This document shows positions 1 to 12,600 of a DNA stretch of 64,000 bases, piece after piece. Origin of the DNA: Pratylenchus scribneri (lineage: Eukaryota > Nematoda > Chromadorea > Rhabditida > Pratylenchidae); the NCBI GenBank assembly GCA_030063045.1, contig JAQSEB010000203.1, forward strand, positions 806,001 through 870,000, in the 5' to 3' direction. The notes under the pieces are model-generated. The model was not told the origin of the DNA, did not search any database, and saw only the letters and a program-made list of their open reading frames with translations. Numbering within the stretch: the first letter of the stretch is position 1; each line of letters begins with the position of its first letter. A program made the position numbers and the translations under genes.

Positions 1-86
1 TATTACAATAAGAAAGGGGAAAAAGGACCGTACATTATAGTAGCAAAAATATAGTTAAATCAATCAAAAACCTTTATTTATTATAG
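1..86 (+). other. 3' part of an array-1 intron
   Basis: This stretch matches the last ~86 bases of the ~115 bp intron repeated through array 1 and ends in the acceptor ttattatag. It shows that at least one more array-1 exon lies upstream of the window. Confidence 0.85.
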
Positions 87-659
87 GCGGATGAATTAGC
101 CAAGAAGAAAGCTGAGGATGAGAAGAAGAAGGCAGAAGAATTAGCTAAGAAGAAGGCTGATGATGATAAGAAGAAGGCCGAGGAATTGGCCAAAAAGAAA
201 CAAGCTGAACAACAGAAAGTGCCACCAGCCGAAGTTCAAGCAGTACTTCCGGATCAAAAAATAGCTGAACCAACTCAAATTAAACCAGAACCGGCTCCAA
301 AGCCAGATGATGCTCAATTGGCGAAGAAGAAGAAACGAACGGTCTCAGACATCAAAGAAGATAAAGCCAAGGCTGAAGCTCAAACCATTCCTGAACAGAA
401 AGTTGAAGAATCTGCTCAGATGAAACCAGAACCTGCACCAAAACCATCCGATGTTGAAATGGCAAAGAAGAAAGCTGAAGATGAGAAGAAGAAGGCTGAC
501 GAATTAACAGCAAAGAAGAAGATGGATGATGAGAAGAAGAAGGCTGACGAATTAGCAGCAAAGAAGAAGATGGATGATGAGAAGAAGAAGGCTGACGAGT
601 TGGCAGCAAAGAAGAAGATGGAAGATGAGAAGAAGAAGGCGGAAGATGAAAAGAAAAAG
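87..659 (+). CDS. Array-1 exon 1 (first complete exon in window)
   Basis: It encodes 191 residues. A long leader (ADELAKKKAEDEKKK..) is followed by a ~106-residue core containing VPPAEVQAVLPDQK, KPEPAPKPDDAQL, KKKKRTVSDIKEDKAKAEA and a second PEPAPKPSD segment. Three KKKM(D/E)DEKKKADEL-type blocks follow, one more than in most sister exons. Acceptor ttatag, donor gtgagt, phase 0 at both ends. Confidence 0.85.
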
Positions 660-3600
660 GTGAGTAATAATAGCTAAAATAATATTATTATTACAATAAG
701 AAAGGGGAAAAAGGACCGTACATTATAGTAGCAAAAATATAGTTAAATCAAACAAAAACCTATTTTATTATAGGCGGATGAATTAGCCAAGAAGAAAGCT
801 GAGGATGAGAAGAAGAAGGCCGAGGAATTGGCCAAAAAGAAACAAGCTGAACAACAGAAAGTGCCACCAGCCGAAGTTCAAGCAGTACTTCTGGATCAAA
901 AAATAGCCGAACCAACTCAAATGAAACCAGAACCGGCTCCAAAGCCAGATGATGCTCAATTGGCGAAGAAGAAGAAACGAACGGTCTCAGACATCAAAGA
1001 AGATAAAGCCAAGGCAGAAGCTCAAACCATTCCTGAACAGAAAGTTGAAGAATCTGCTCAGATGAAATCAGAACCTGCAACAAAACCATCCGATGTTGAA
1101 ATGGCAAAGAAGAAAGCTGAAGATGAGAAGAAGAAGGCTGACGAATTAGCAGCAAAGAAGAAGATGGATGATGAGATGAAGAAGGCTGACGAGTTGGCAG
1201 CAAAGAAGAAGATGGAAGATGAGAAGAAGAAGGCGGAAGATGAAAAGAAAAAGGTGAGTAATAAAAGCTAAAATAATATTATTATTACAATAAGAAAGGG
1301 GAAAAAAGACCGTAGATTATAGTAGCAAAAATATAGTTAAATCAATCAAAAACTTTTATTTATTATAGGCGGATGAATTAGCCAAGAAGAAAGCTGATGA
1401 TGATAAGAAGAAGGCCGAGGAATTGGCCAAAAAGAAACAAGCTGAACAACAGAAAGTGCCACCAGCCGAAGTTCAAGCAGTACTTCTGGATCAAAAAATA
1501 GCCGAACCAACTCAAATGAAACCAGAACCGGCTCCAAAGCCAGATGATGCTCAATTGGCGAAGAAGAAGAAACGAACTGTCTCAGACATCAAAGAAGATA
1601 AAGCCAAGGCTGAAGCTCAAACCATTCCTGAACAAAAAGTTGAAGAATCTGCTCAGATGAAACCAGAACCTGCACCAAAACCATCCGATGTTGAAATGGC
1701 AAAGAAGAAAGCTGAAGATGAGAAGAAGAAGGCTGACGAATTAACAGCAAAGAAGAAGATGGATGATGAGAAGAAGAAGGCTGACGAGTTGGCAGCAAAG
1801 AAGAAGATGGAAGATGAGAAGAAGAAGGCGGAAGATGAAAAGAAAAAGGTGAGTAATAATAGCTAAAATAATATTATTAATACAATAAGAAAGGGGAAAA
1901 AGGACCGTACATTATAGTAGCAAAAATAGAGTTAAATCAATCAAAAACCTTTATTTATTATAGGCGGATGAATTAGCCAAGAAGAAAGCTGAGGATGAGA
2001 AGAAGAAGGCAGAAGAATTAGCTAAGAAGAAGGCTGATGATGATAAGAAGAAGGCCGAGGAATTGGCCAAAAAGAAACAAGCTGAACAACAGAAAGTGCC
2101 ACCAGCCGAAATTCAAGCAGTACTTCCGGATCAAAAAATAGCCGAACCAACTCAAATGAAACCAGAACCGGCTCCAAAGCCAGATGATGCCCAATTGGCG
2201 AAGAAGAAGAAACGAACTGTCTCAGACATCAAAGAAGATAAAGCCAAGGCTGAAGCTCAAACCATCCCTGAACAGAAAGTTGAAGAATCTGCTCAGATGA
2301 AACCAGAACCTGCACCAAAACCATCCGATGTTGAAATGGCAAAGAAGAAAGCTGAAGATGAGAAGAAGAAGGCTGACGAATTAACAGCAAAGAAGAAGAT
2401 GGATGATGAGAAGAAGAAGGCTGACGAGTTGGCAGCAAAGAAGAAGATGGAAGATGAGAAGAAGAAGGCGGAAGATGAAAAGAAAAAGGTGAGTAATAAT
2501 AGCTAAAATAATATTATTAATACAATAAGAAAGGGGAAAAAGGACCGTACATTATAGTAGCAAAAATATAGTTAAATCAATCAAAAACCTTTATTTATTA
2601 TAGGCGGATGAATTAGCCAAGAAGAAAGCTGAGGATGAGAAGAAGAAGGCAGAAGAATTAGCTAAGAAGAAGGCTGATGATGATAAGAAGAAGGCCGAGG
2701 AATTGGCCAAAAAGAAACAAGCTGAACAACAGAAAGTGCCACCAGCCGAAGTTCAAGCAGTACTTCCGGATCAAAAAATAGCCGAACCAACTCAAATGAA
2801 ACCAGAACCGGCTCCAAAGCCAGATGATGCTCAATTGGCGAAGAAGAAGAAACGAACTGTCTCAGACATCAAAGAAGATAAAGCCAAGGCTGAAGCTCAA
2901 ACCATCCCTGAACAGAAAGTTGAAGAATCTGCTCAGATGAAACCAGAACCTGCACCAAAACCATCCGATGTTGAAATGGCAAAGAAGAAAGCTGAAGATG
3001 AGAAGAAGAAGGCTGACGAGTTGGCAGCAAAGAAGAAGATGGATGATGAGAAGAAGAAGGCTGACGAGTTGGCAGCAAAGAAGAAGATGGAAGATGAGAA
3101 GAAGAAGGCGGAAGATGAAAAGAAAAAGGTGAGTAATAATAGCTAAAATAATATTATTATTACAATAAGAAAGGGGAAAAAGGACCGTACATTATAGTAG
3201 CAAAAATATAGTTAAATCAATCAAAAACCTTTATTTATTATAGGCGGATGAATTAGCCAAGAAGAAAGCTGAGGATGAGAAGAAGAAGGCAGAAGAATTA
3301 GCTAAGAAGAAGGCTGATGATGATAAGAAGAAGGCCGAGGAATTGGCCAAAAAGAAACAAGCTGAACAACAGAAAGTGCCACCAGCCGAAGTTCAAGCAG
3401 TACTTCCGGATCAAAAAATAGCCGAACCAACTCAAATGAAACCAGAACCGGCTCCAAAGCCAGATGATGCTCAATTGGCGAAGAAGAAGAAACGAACGGT
3501 CTCAGACATCAAAGAAGATAAAGCCAAGGCTGAAGCTCAAACCGTTCCTGAACAGAAAGTTGAAGAATCTGCTCAGATGAAACCAGAACCTGCACCAAAA

Positions 3601-6600
3601 CCATCCGAAGTTGAAATGGCAAAGAAGAAAGCTGAAGATGAGAAGAAGAAGGCTGACGAATTGGCCAAAAAGAAACAAGCGGAACAACAGAATGTGCCAC
3701 CAGCCGAAGTTCAAGCAGTACTTCCGGATCAAAAAATAGCCGAACCAACTCAAATGAAACCAGAACCGGCTCCAAAGCCAGATGATGCTCAATTAGCGAA
3801 GAAGAAGAAACGAACTGTCTCAGACATCAAAGAAGATAAAGCCAAGGCTGAAGCTCAAACCGTTCCTGAACAGAAAGTTGAAGAATATGCTCAGATGAAA
3901 TCAGAACCTGCACCAAAACCATCCGATGTTGAAATGGCAAAGAAGGAAGCTGAAGATGAGAAGAAGGCTGACGAATTAGCAGCAAAGAAGAAGATTGATG
4001 ATGAGAAGAAGAAGGCTGACGAGTTGGCTACAAAGAAGAAGATGGAAGATGAGAAGAAGAAGGCGGAAGATGAAAAGAAAAAGGTGAGTAATAAAAGCTA
4101 AAATAATATTATTATTACAATAAGAAAGGGGAAAAAAGACCGTACATTATAGTAGCAAAAATATAGTTAAATCAATCAAAAACCTTTATTTATTATAGGC
4201 GGATGAATTAGCCAAGAAGAAAGCTGAGGATGAGAAGAAGAAGGCAGAAGAATTAGCTAAGAAGAAGGCTGATGATGATAAGAAGAAGGCCGAGGAATTG
4301 GCCAAAAAGAAACAAGCTGAACAACAGAAAGTGCCACCAGCCGAAGTTCAAGCAGTACTTCCGGATCAAAAAATAGCCGAACCAATTCAAATGAAACCAG
4401 AACCGGCTCCAAAGCCAGATGATGCTCAATTGGCGAAGAAGAAGAAACGAACTGTCTCAGACATCAAAGAAGATAAAGCCAAGGCTGAAGCTCAAACCGT
4501 TCCTGAACAGAAAGTTGAAGAATCTGCTCAGATGAAACCAGAATCTGCACCAAAATCATCCGATGTTGAAATGGCAAAGAAGAAAGCTGAAGATGAGAAG
4601 AAGAAGGCTGACGAATTGGCCAAAAAGAAACAAGCTGAACAACAGAAAGTGCCACCAGCCGAAGTTCAAGCAGTACTTCCGGATCAAAAAATAGCCGAAC
4701 CAACTCAAATGAAACCAGAACCGGCTCCAAAGCCAGATGATGCTCAATTGGCGAAGAAGAAGAAACGAACTGTCTCAGACATCAAAGAAGATAAAGCCAA
4801 GGCTGAAGCTCAAACCGTTCCTGAACAGAAAGTTGAAGAATCTGCTCAGATGAAACCAGAATCTGCACCAAAATCATCCGATGTTGAAATGGCAAAGAAG
4901 AAAGCTGAAGATGAGAAGAAGAAGGCTGACGAATTGGCCAAAAAGAAACAAGCTGAACAACAGAAAGTGCCACCAGCCGAAGTTCAAGCAGTACTTCCGG
5001 ATCAAAAAATAGCCGAACCAACTCAAATGAAACCAGAACCGGCTCCAAAGCCATATGATGCTCAATTGGCGAAGAAGAAGAAACGAACTGTCTCAGACAT
5101 CAAAGAAGATAAAGCCAAGGCTGAAGCTCAAACCGTTCCTGAACAGAAAGTTGAAAAATCTGCTCAGATGAAACCAGAATCTGCACCAAAACCATCCGAT
5201 GTTGAAATGGCAAAGAAGAAAGCTGAAGATGAGAAGAAGAAGGCCGAGGAATTGGCCAAAAAGAAACAAGCTGAACAACAGAAAGTGCCACCAGCCGAAG
5301 TTCAAGCAGTACTTCCGGAACAAAAAATAGCCGAACCAATTCAAATGAAACCAGAACCGGCTCCAAAGCCAGATGATGCTCAATTGGCGAAGAAGAAGAA
5401 ACGAACTGTCTCAGACATCAAAGAAGATAAAGCCAAGGCTGAAGCTCAAACCGTTCCTGAACAGAAAGTTGAAGAATCTGCTCAGATGAAACCAGAATCT
5501 GCACCAAAATCATCCGATGTTGAAATGGCAAAGAAGAAAGCTGAAGATGAGAAGAAGAAGGCTGACGAATTGGCCAAAAAGAAACAAGCTGAACAACAGA
5601 AAGTGCCACCAGCCGAAGTTCAAGCAGTACTTCCGGATCAAAAAATAGCCGAACCAACTCAAATGAAACCAGAACCGGCTCCAAAGCCAAATGATGCTCA
5701 ATTGGCGAAGAAGAAGAAACGAACTGTCTCAGACATCAAAGAAGATAAAGCCAAGGCTGAAGCTCAAACCGTTCCTGAACAGAAAGTTGAAGAATCTGCT
5801 CAGATGAAACCAGAATCTGCACCAAAACCATCCGATGTTGAAATGGCAAAGAAGAAAGCTGAAGATGAGAAGAAGAAGGCTGACGAATTGGCCAAAAAGA
5901 AACAAGCTGAACAACAGAAAGTGCCACCAGCCGAAGTTCAAGCAGTACTTCCGGATCAAAAAATAGCCGAACCAACTCAAATGAAACCAGAACCGGCTCC
6001 AAAGCCAGATGATGCTCAATTGGCGAAGAAGAAGAAACGAACTGTCTCAGACATCAAAGAAGATAAAGCCAAGGCTGAAGCTCAAACCGTTCCTGAACAG
6101 AAAGTTGAAGAATATGCTCAGATGAAATCAGAACCTGCACCAAAACCATCCGATGTTGAAATGGCAAAGAAGAAAGCTGAAGATGAGAAGAAGGCTGACG
6201 AATTAGCAGCAAAGAAGAAGATGGATGATGAGAAGAAGAAGGCTGACGAGTTGGCTACAAAGAAGAAGATGGAAGATGAGAAGAAGAAGGCGGAAGATGA
6301 AAAGAAAAAGGTGAGTAATAATAGCTAAAATAATATTATTATTACAATAAGAAAGGGGAAAAAGGACCATACATTATAGTAGCAAAAATATAGTTAAATC
6401 AATCAAAAACCTTTATTTATTATAGGCGGATGAATTAGCCAAGAAGAAAGCTGAGGATGAGAAGAAGAAGGCAGAAGAATTAGCTAAGAAGAAGGCTGAT
6501 GATGATAAGAAGAAGGCCGAGGAATTGGCCAAAAAGAAACAAGCTGAACAACAGAAAGTGCCACCAGCCGAAGTTCAAGCAGTACTTCCGGATCAAAAAA

Positions 6601-9600
6601 TAGCCGAACCAATTCAAATGAAACCAGAACCGGCTCCAAAGCCAGATGATGCTCAATTGGCGAAGAAGAAGAAACGAACTGTCTCAGACATCAAAGAAGA
6701 TAAAGCCAAGGCTGAAGCTCAAACCGTTCCTGAACAGAAAGTTGAAGAATCTGCTCAGATGAAACCAGAATCTGCACCAAAATCATCCGATGTTGAAATG
6801 GCAAAGAAGAAAGCTGAAGATGAGAAGAAGAAGGCTGACGAATTGGCCAAAAAGAAACAAGCTGAACAACAGAAAGTGCCACCGGCCGAAGTTCAAGCAG
6901 TACTTCCGGATCAAAAAATAGCCGAACCAACTCAAATGAAACCAGAACCGGCTCCAAAGCCAGATGATGCTCAATTGGCGAAGAAGAAGAAACGAACTGT
7001 CTCAGACATCAAAGAAGATAAAGCCAAGGCTGAAGCTCAAACCGTTCCTGAACAGAAAGTTGAAAAATCTGCTCAGATGAAACCAGAATCTGCACCAAAA
7101 CCATCCGATGTTGAAATGGCAAAGAAGAAAGCTGAAGATGAGAAGAAGAAGGCTGACGAATTGGCCAAAAAGAAACAAGCTGAACAACAGAAAGTGCCAC
7201 CAGCCGAAGTTCAAGCAGTACTTCCGGATCAAAAAATAGCCGAACCAACTCAAATGAAACCAGAACCGGCTCCAAAGCCAGATGATGCTCAATTGGCGAA
7301 GAAGAAGAAACGAACTGTCTCAGACATCAAAGAAGATAAAGCCAAGGCTGAAGCTCAAACCGTTCCTGAACAGAAAGTTGAAGAATATGCTCAGATGAAA
7401 TCAGAACCTGCACCAAAACCATCCGATGTTGAAATGGCAAAGAAGGAAGCTGAAGATGAGAAGAAGAAGGCTGACGAATTAGCAGCAAAGAAGAAGATGG
7501 ATGATGAGAAGAAGAAGGCTGACGAGTTGGCTACAAAGAAGAAGATGGAAGATGAGAAGAAGAAGGCGGAAGATGAAAAGAAAAAGGTGAGTAATAATAG
7601 CTAAAATAATATTATTATTACAATAAGAAAGGGGAAAAAGGACCATACATTATAGTAGCAAAAATATAGTTAAATCAATCAAAAACCTTTATTTATTATA
7701 GGCGGATGAATTAGCCAAGAAGAAAGCTGAGTATGAGAAGAAGAAGGCAGAAGAATTAGCTAAGAAGAAGGCTGATGATGATAAGAAGAAGGCCGAGGAA
7801 TTGGCCAAAAAGAAACAAGCTGAACAACAGAAAGTGCCACCAGCCGAAGTTCAAGCAGTACTTCCGGATCAAAAAATAGCCGAACCAATTCAAATGAAAC
7901 CAGAACCGGCTCCAAAGCCAGATGATGCTCAATTGGCGAAGAAGAAGAAACGAACTGTCTCAGACATCAAAGAAGATAAAGCCAAGGCTGAAGCTCAAAC
8001 CGTTCCTGAACAGAAAGTTGAAGAATCTGCTCAGATGAAACCAGAATCTGCACCAAAACCATCCGATGTTGAAATGGCAAAGAAGAAAGCTGAAGATGAG
8101 AAGAAGAAGGCTGACGAATTGGCCAAAAAGAAACAAGCTGAACGACAGAAAGTGCCACCAGCCGAAGTTCAAGCAGTACTTCCGGATCAAAAAATAGCCG
8201 AACCAACTCAAATGAAACCAGAACCGGCTCCAAAGCCAGATGATGCTCAATTGGCGAAGAAGAAGAAACGAACTGTCTCAGACATCAAAGAAGATAAAGC
8301 CAAAGCTGAAGCTCAAACCATTCCTGAACAGAAAGTTGAAGAATCTGCTCAGATGAAACCAGAACCTGCACCAAAACCATCCGATGTTGAGATGACAAAG
8401 AAGAAAGCTGAAGATGAGAAGAAGAAGGCTGACGAATTAACAGCAAAGAAGAAGATGGAAGATGAGAAGAAGAAGGCGGAAGATGAAAAGAAGAAGGCCG
8501 AGGAATTGGCCAAAAAGAAACAAGCTGAACAACAGAAAGTGCCACCAGCCGAAGTTCAAGCAGTACTTCCGGATCAAAAAATAGCCGAACCAACTCAAAT
8601 GAAACCAGAACCGGCTCCAAAGCCAGATGATGCTCAATTGGCGAAGAAGAAGAAACGAACTGTCTCAGACATCAAAGAAGATAAAGCCAAAGCTGAAGCT
8701 CAAACCATTCCTGAACAGAAAGTTGAAGAATCTGCTCAGATGAAACCAGAACCTGCATCAAAACCATCCGATGTTGAAATGGCAAAGAAGAAAGCTGAAG
8801 ATGAGAAGAAGAAGGCTGACGAATTAGCAGCAAAGAAGAAGATGGATGATGAGAAGAAGAAGGCTGACGAGTTGGCTACAAAGAAGAAGATGGAAGATGA
8901 GAAGAAGAAGGCGGAAGATGAAAAGAAAAAGGTGAGTAATAATAGCTAAAATAATATTATTATTACAATAAGAAAGGGGAAAAAGGACCATACATTATAG
9001 TAGCAAAAATATAGTTAAATCAATCAAAAACCTTTATTTATTATAGGCGGATGAATTAGCCAAGAAGAAAGCTGAGGATGAGAAGAAGAAGGCAGAAGAA
9101 TTAGCTAAGAAGAAGGCTGATGATGATAAGAAGAAGGCCGAGGAATTGGCCAAAAAGAAACAAGCTGAACAACAGAAAGTGCCACCAGCCGAAGTTCAAG
9201 CAGTACTTCCGGATCAAAAAATAGCCGAACCAATTCAAATGAAACCAGAACCGGCTCCAAAGCCAGATGATGCTCAATTGGCGAAGAAGAAGAAACGAAC
9301 TGTCTCAGACATCAAAGAAGATAAAGCCAAGGCTGAAGCTCAAACCGTTCCTGAACAGAAAATTGAGGAAACTTCTCAGATCAAACCAGAACCTGCACCA
9401 AAACCATCCGATGTTGAGATGACAAAGAAGAAAGCTGAAGATGAGAAGAAGAAGGCTGACGAATTAACAGCAAAGAAGAAGATGGATGATGAGAAGAAGA
9501 AGGCTGACGAGTTGGCAGCAAAGAAGAAGATGGAAGATGAGAAGAAGAAGGCGGAAGATGAAAAGAAAAAGGTGAGTAATAATAGCTAAAATAATATTAT

Positions 9601-12600
9601 TATTACAATAAGAAAGGGGAAAAAGGACCGTACATTATAGTAGCAAAAATATAGTTAAATCAATCAAAAACCTTTATTTATTATAGGCGGATGAATTAGC
9701 CAAGAAGAAAGCTGAGGATGAGAAGAAGAAGGCAGAAGAATTAGCTAAGAAGAAGGCTGATGATGATAAGAAGAAGGCCGAGGAATTGGCCAAAAAGAAA
9801 CAAGCTGAACAACAGAAAGTGCCACCAGCCGAAGTTCAAGCAGTACTTCCGGATCAAAAAATAGCCGAACCAACTCAAATGAAACCAGAACCGGCTCCAA
9901 AGCCAGATGATGCTCAATTGGCGAAGAAGAAGAAACGAACTGTCTCAGACATCAAAGAAGATAAAGCCAAAGCTGAAGCTCAAACCATTCCTGAACAGAA
10001 AGTTGAAGAATCTGCTCAGATGAAACCAGAACCTGCACCAAAACCATCCGATGTTGAAATGGCAAAGAAGAAAGCTGAAGATGAGAAGAAGAAGGCTGAC
10101 GAATTAGCAGCAAAGAAGAAGATGGATGATGAGAAGAAGAAGGCTGACGAGTTGGCAGCAAAGAAGAAGATGGAAGATGAGAAGAAGAAGGCGGAAGATG
10201 AAAAGAAAAAGGTGAGCAATAAAAGCTAAAATAATATTATTATTACAATAAGAAAGGGGAAAAAAGACCGTACATTATAGTAGCAAAAATATAGTTAAAT
10301 CAATCAAAAACCTTTATTTATTATAGGCGGATGAATTAGCCAAGAAGAAAGATGATGATGATAAGAAGAAGGCCGAGGAATTGGCCAAAAAGAAACAAGC
10401 TGAACAACAGAAAGTGCCACCAGCCGAAGTTCAAGCAGTACTTCCGGATCAAAAAATAGCCGAACCAACTCAAATGAAACCAGAACCGGCTCCAAAGCCA
10501 GATGATGCTCAATTGGCGAAGAAGAAGAAACGAACTGTCTCAGACATCAAAGAAGATAAAGCCAAGGCTGAAGCTCAAACCGTTCCTGAACAGAAAGTTG
10601 AAGAATCTGCTCAGATGAAACCAGAATCTGCACCAAAACCATCCGATGTTGAAATGGCAAAGAAGAAAGCTGAAGATGAGAAGAAGAAGGCTGACGAATT
10701 AGCAGCAAAGAAGAAGATGGATGATGAGAAGAAGAAGGCTGACGAGTTGGCTACAAAGAAGAAGATGGAAGATGAGAAGAAGAAGGCGGAAGATGAAAAG
10801 AAAAAGGTTAGTAATAATAGCTAAAATAATATTATTATTACAATAAGAAAGGGGAAAAAGGACCATACATTATAGTAGCAAAAATATAGTTAAATCAATC
10901 AAAAACCTTTATTTATTATAGGCGGATGAATTAGCCAAGAAGAAAGCTGAGGATGAGAAGAAGAAGGCAGAAGAATTAGCTAAGAAGAAGGCTGATGATG
11001 ATAAGAAGAAGGCCGAGGAATTGGCCAAAAAGAAACAAGCTGAACAACAGAAAGTGCCACCAGCCGAAGTTCAAGCAGTACTTCCGGATCAAAAAATAGC
11101 CGAACCAATTCAAATGAAACCAGAACCGGCTCCAAAGCCAGATGATGCTCAATTGGCGAAGAAGAAGAAACGAACTGTCTCAGACATCAAAGAAGATAAA
11201 GCCAAGGCTGAAGCTCAAACCGTTCCTGAACAGAAAATTGAGGAAACTTCTCAGATCAAACCAGAACCTGCACCAAAACCATCCGATGTTGAGATGACAA
11301 AGAAGAAAGCTGAAGATGAGAAGAAGAAGGCTGACGAATTAACAGCAAAGAAGAAGATGGAAGATGAGAAGAAGAAGGCGGAAGATGAAAAGAAGAAGGC
11401 CGAGGAATTGGCCAAAAAGAAACAAGCTGAACAACAGAAAGTGCCACCAGCCGAAGTTCAAGCAGTACTTCCGGATCAAAAAATAGCCGAACCAACTCAA
11501 ATGAAACCAGAACCGGCTCCAAAGCCAGATGATGCTCAATTGGCGAAGAAGAAGAAACGAACTGTCTCAGACATCAAAGAAGATAAAGCCAAAGCTGAAG
11601 CTCAAACCATTCCTGAACAGAAAGTTGAAGAATCTGCTCAGATGAAACCAGAACCTGCATCAAAACCATCCGATGTTGAAATGGCAAAGAAGAAAGCTGA
11701 AGATGAGAAGAAGAAGGCTGACGAATTAGCAGCAAAGAAGAAGATGGATGATGAGAAGAAGAAGGCTGACGAGTTGGCTACAAAGAAGAAGATGGAAGAT
11801 GAGAAGAAGAAGGCGGAAGATGAAAAGAAAAAGGTTAGTAATAATAGCTAAAATAATATTATTATTACAATAAGAAAGGGGAAAAAGGACCATACATTAT
11901 AGTAGCAAAAATATAGTTAAATCAATCAAAAACCTTTATTTATTATAGGCGGATGAATTAGCCAAGAAGAAAGCTGAGGATGAGAAGAAGAAGGCAGAAG
12001 AATTAGCTAAGAAGAAGGCTGATGATGATAAGAAGAAGGCCGAGGAATTGGCCAAAAAGAAACAAGCTGAACAACAGAAAGTGCCACCAGCCGAAGTTCA
12101 AGCAGTACTTCCGGATCAAAAAATAGCCGAACCAATTCAAATGAAACCAGAACCGGCTCCAAAGCCAGATGATGCTCAATTGGCGAAGAAGAAGAAACGA
12201 ACTGTCTCAGACATCAAAGAAGATAAAGCCAAGGCTGAAGCTCAAACCGTTCCTGAACAGAAAATTGAGGAAACTTCTCAGATCAAACCAGAACCTGCAC
12301 CAAAACCATCCGATGTTGAGATGACAAAGAAGAAAGCTGAAGATGAGAAGAAGAAGGCTGACGAATTAACAGCAAAGAAGAAGATGGAAGATGAGAAGAA
12401 GAAGGCGGAAGATGAAAAGAAGAAGGCCGAGGAATTGGCCAAAAAGAAACAAGCTGAACAACAGAAAGTGCCACCAGCCGAAGTTCAAGCAGTACTTCCG
12501 GATCAAAAAATAGCCGAACCAACTCAAATGAAACCAGAACCGGCTCCAAAGCCAGATGATGCTCAATTGGCGAAGAAGAAGAAACGAACTGTCTCAGACA

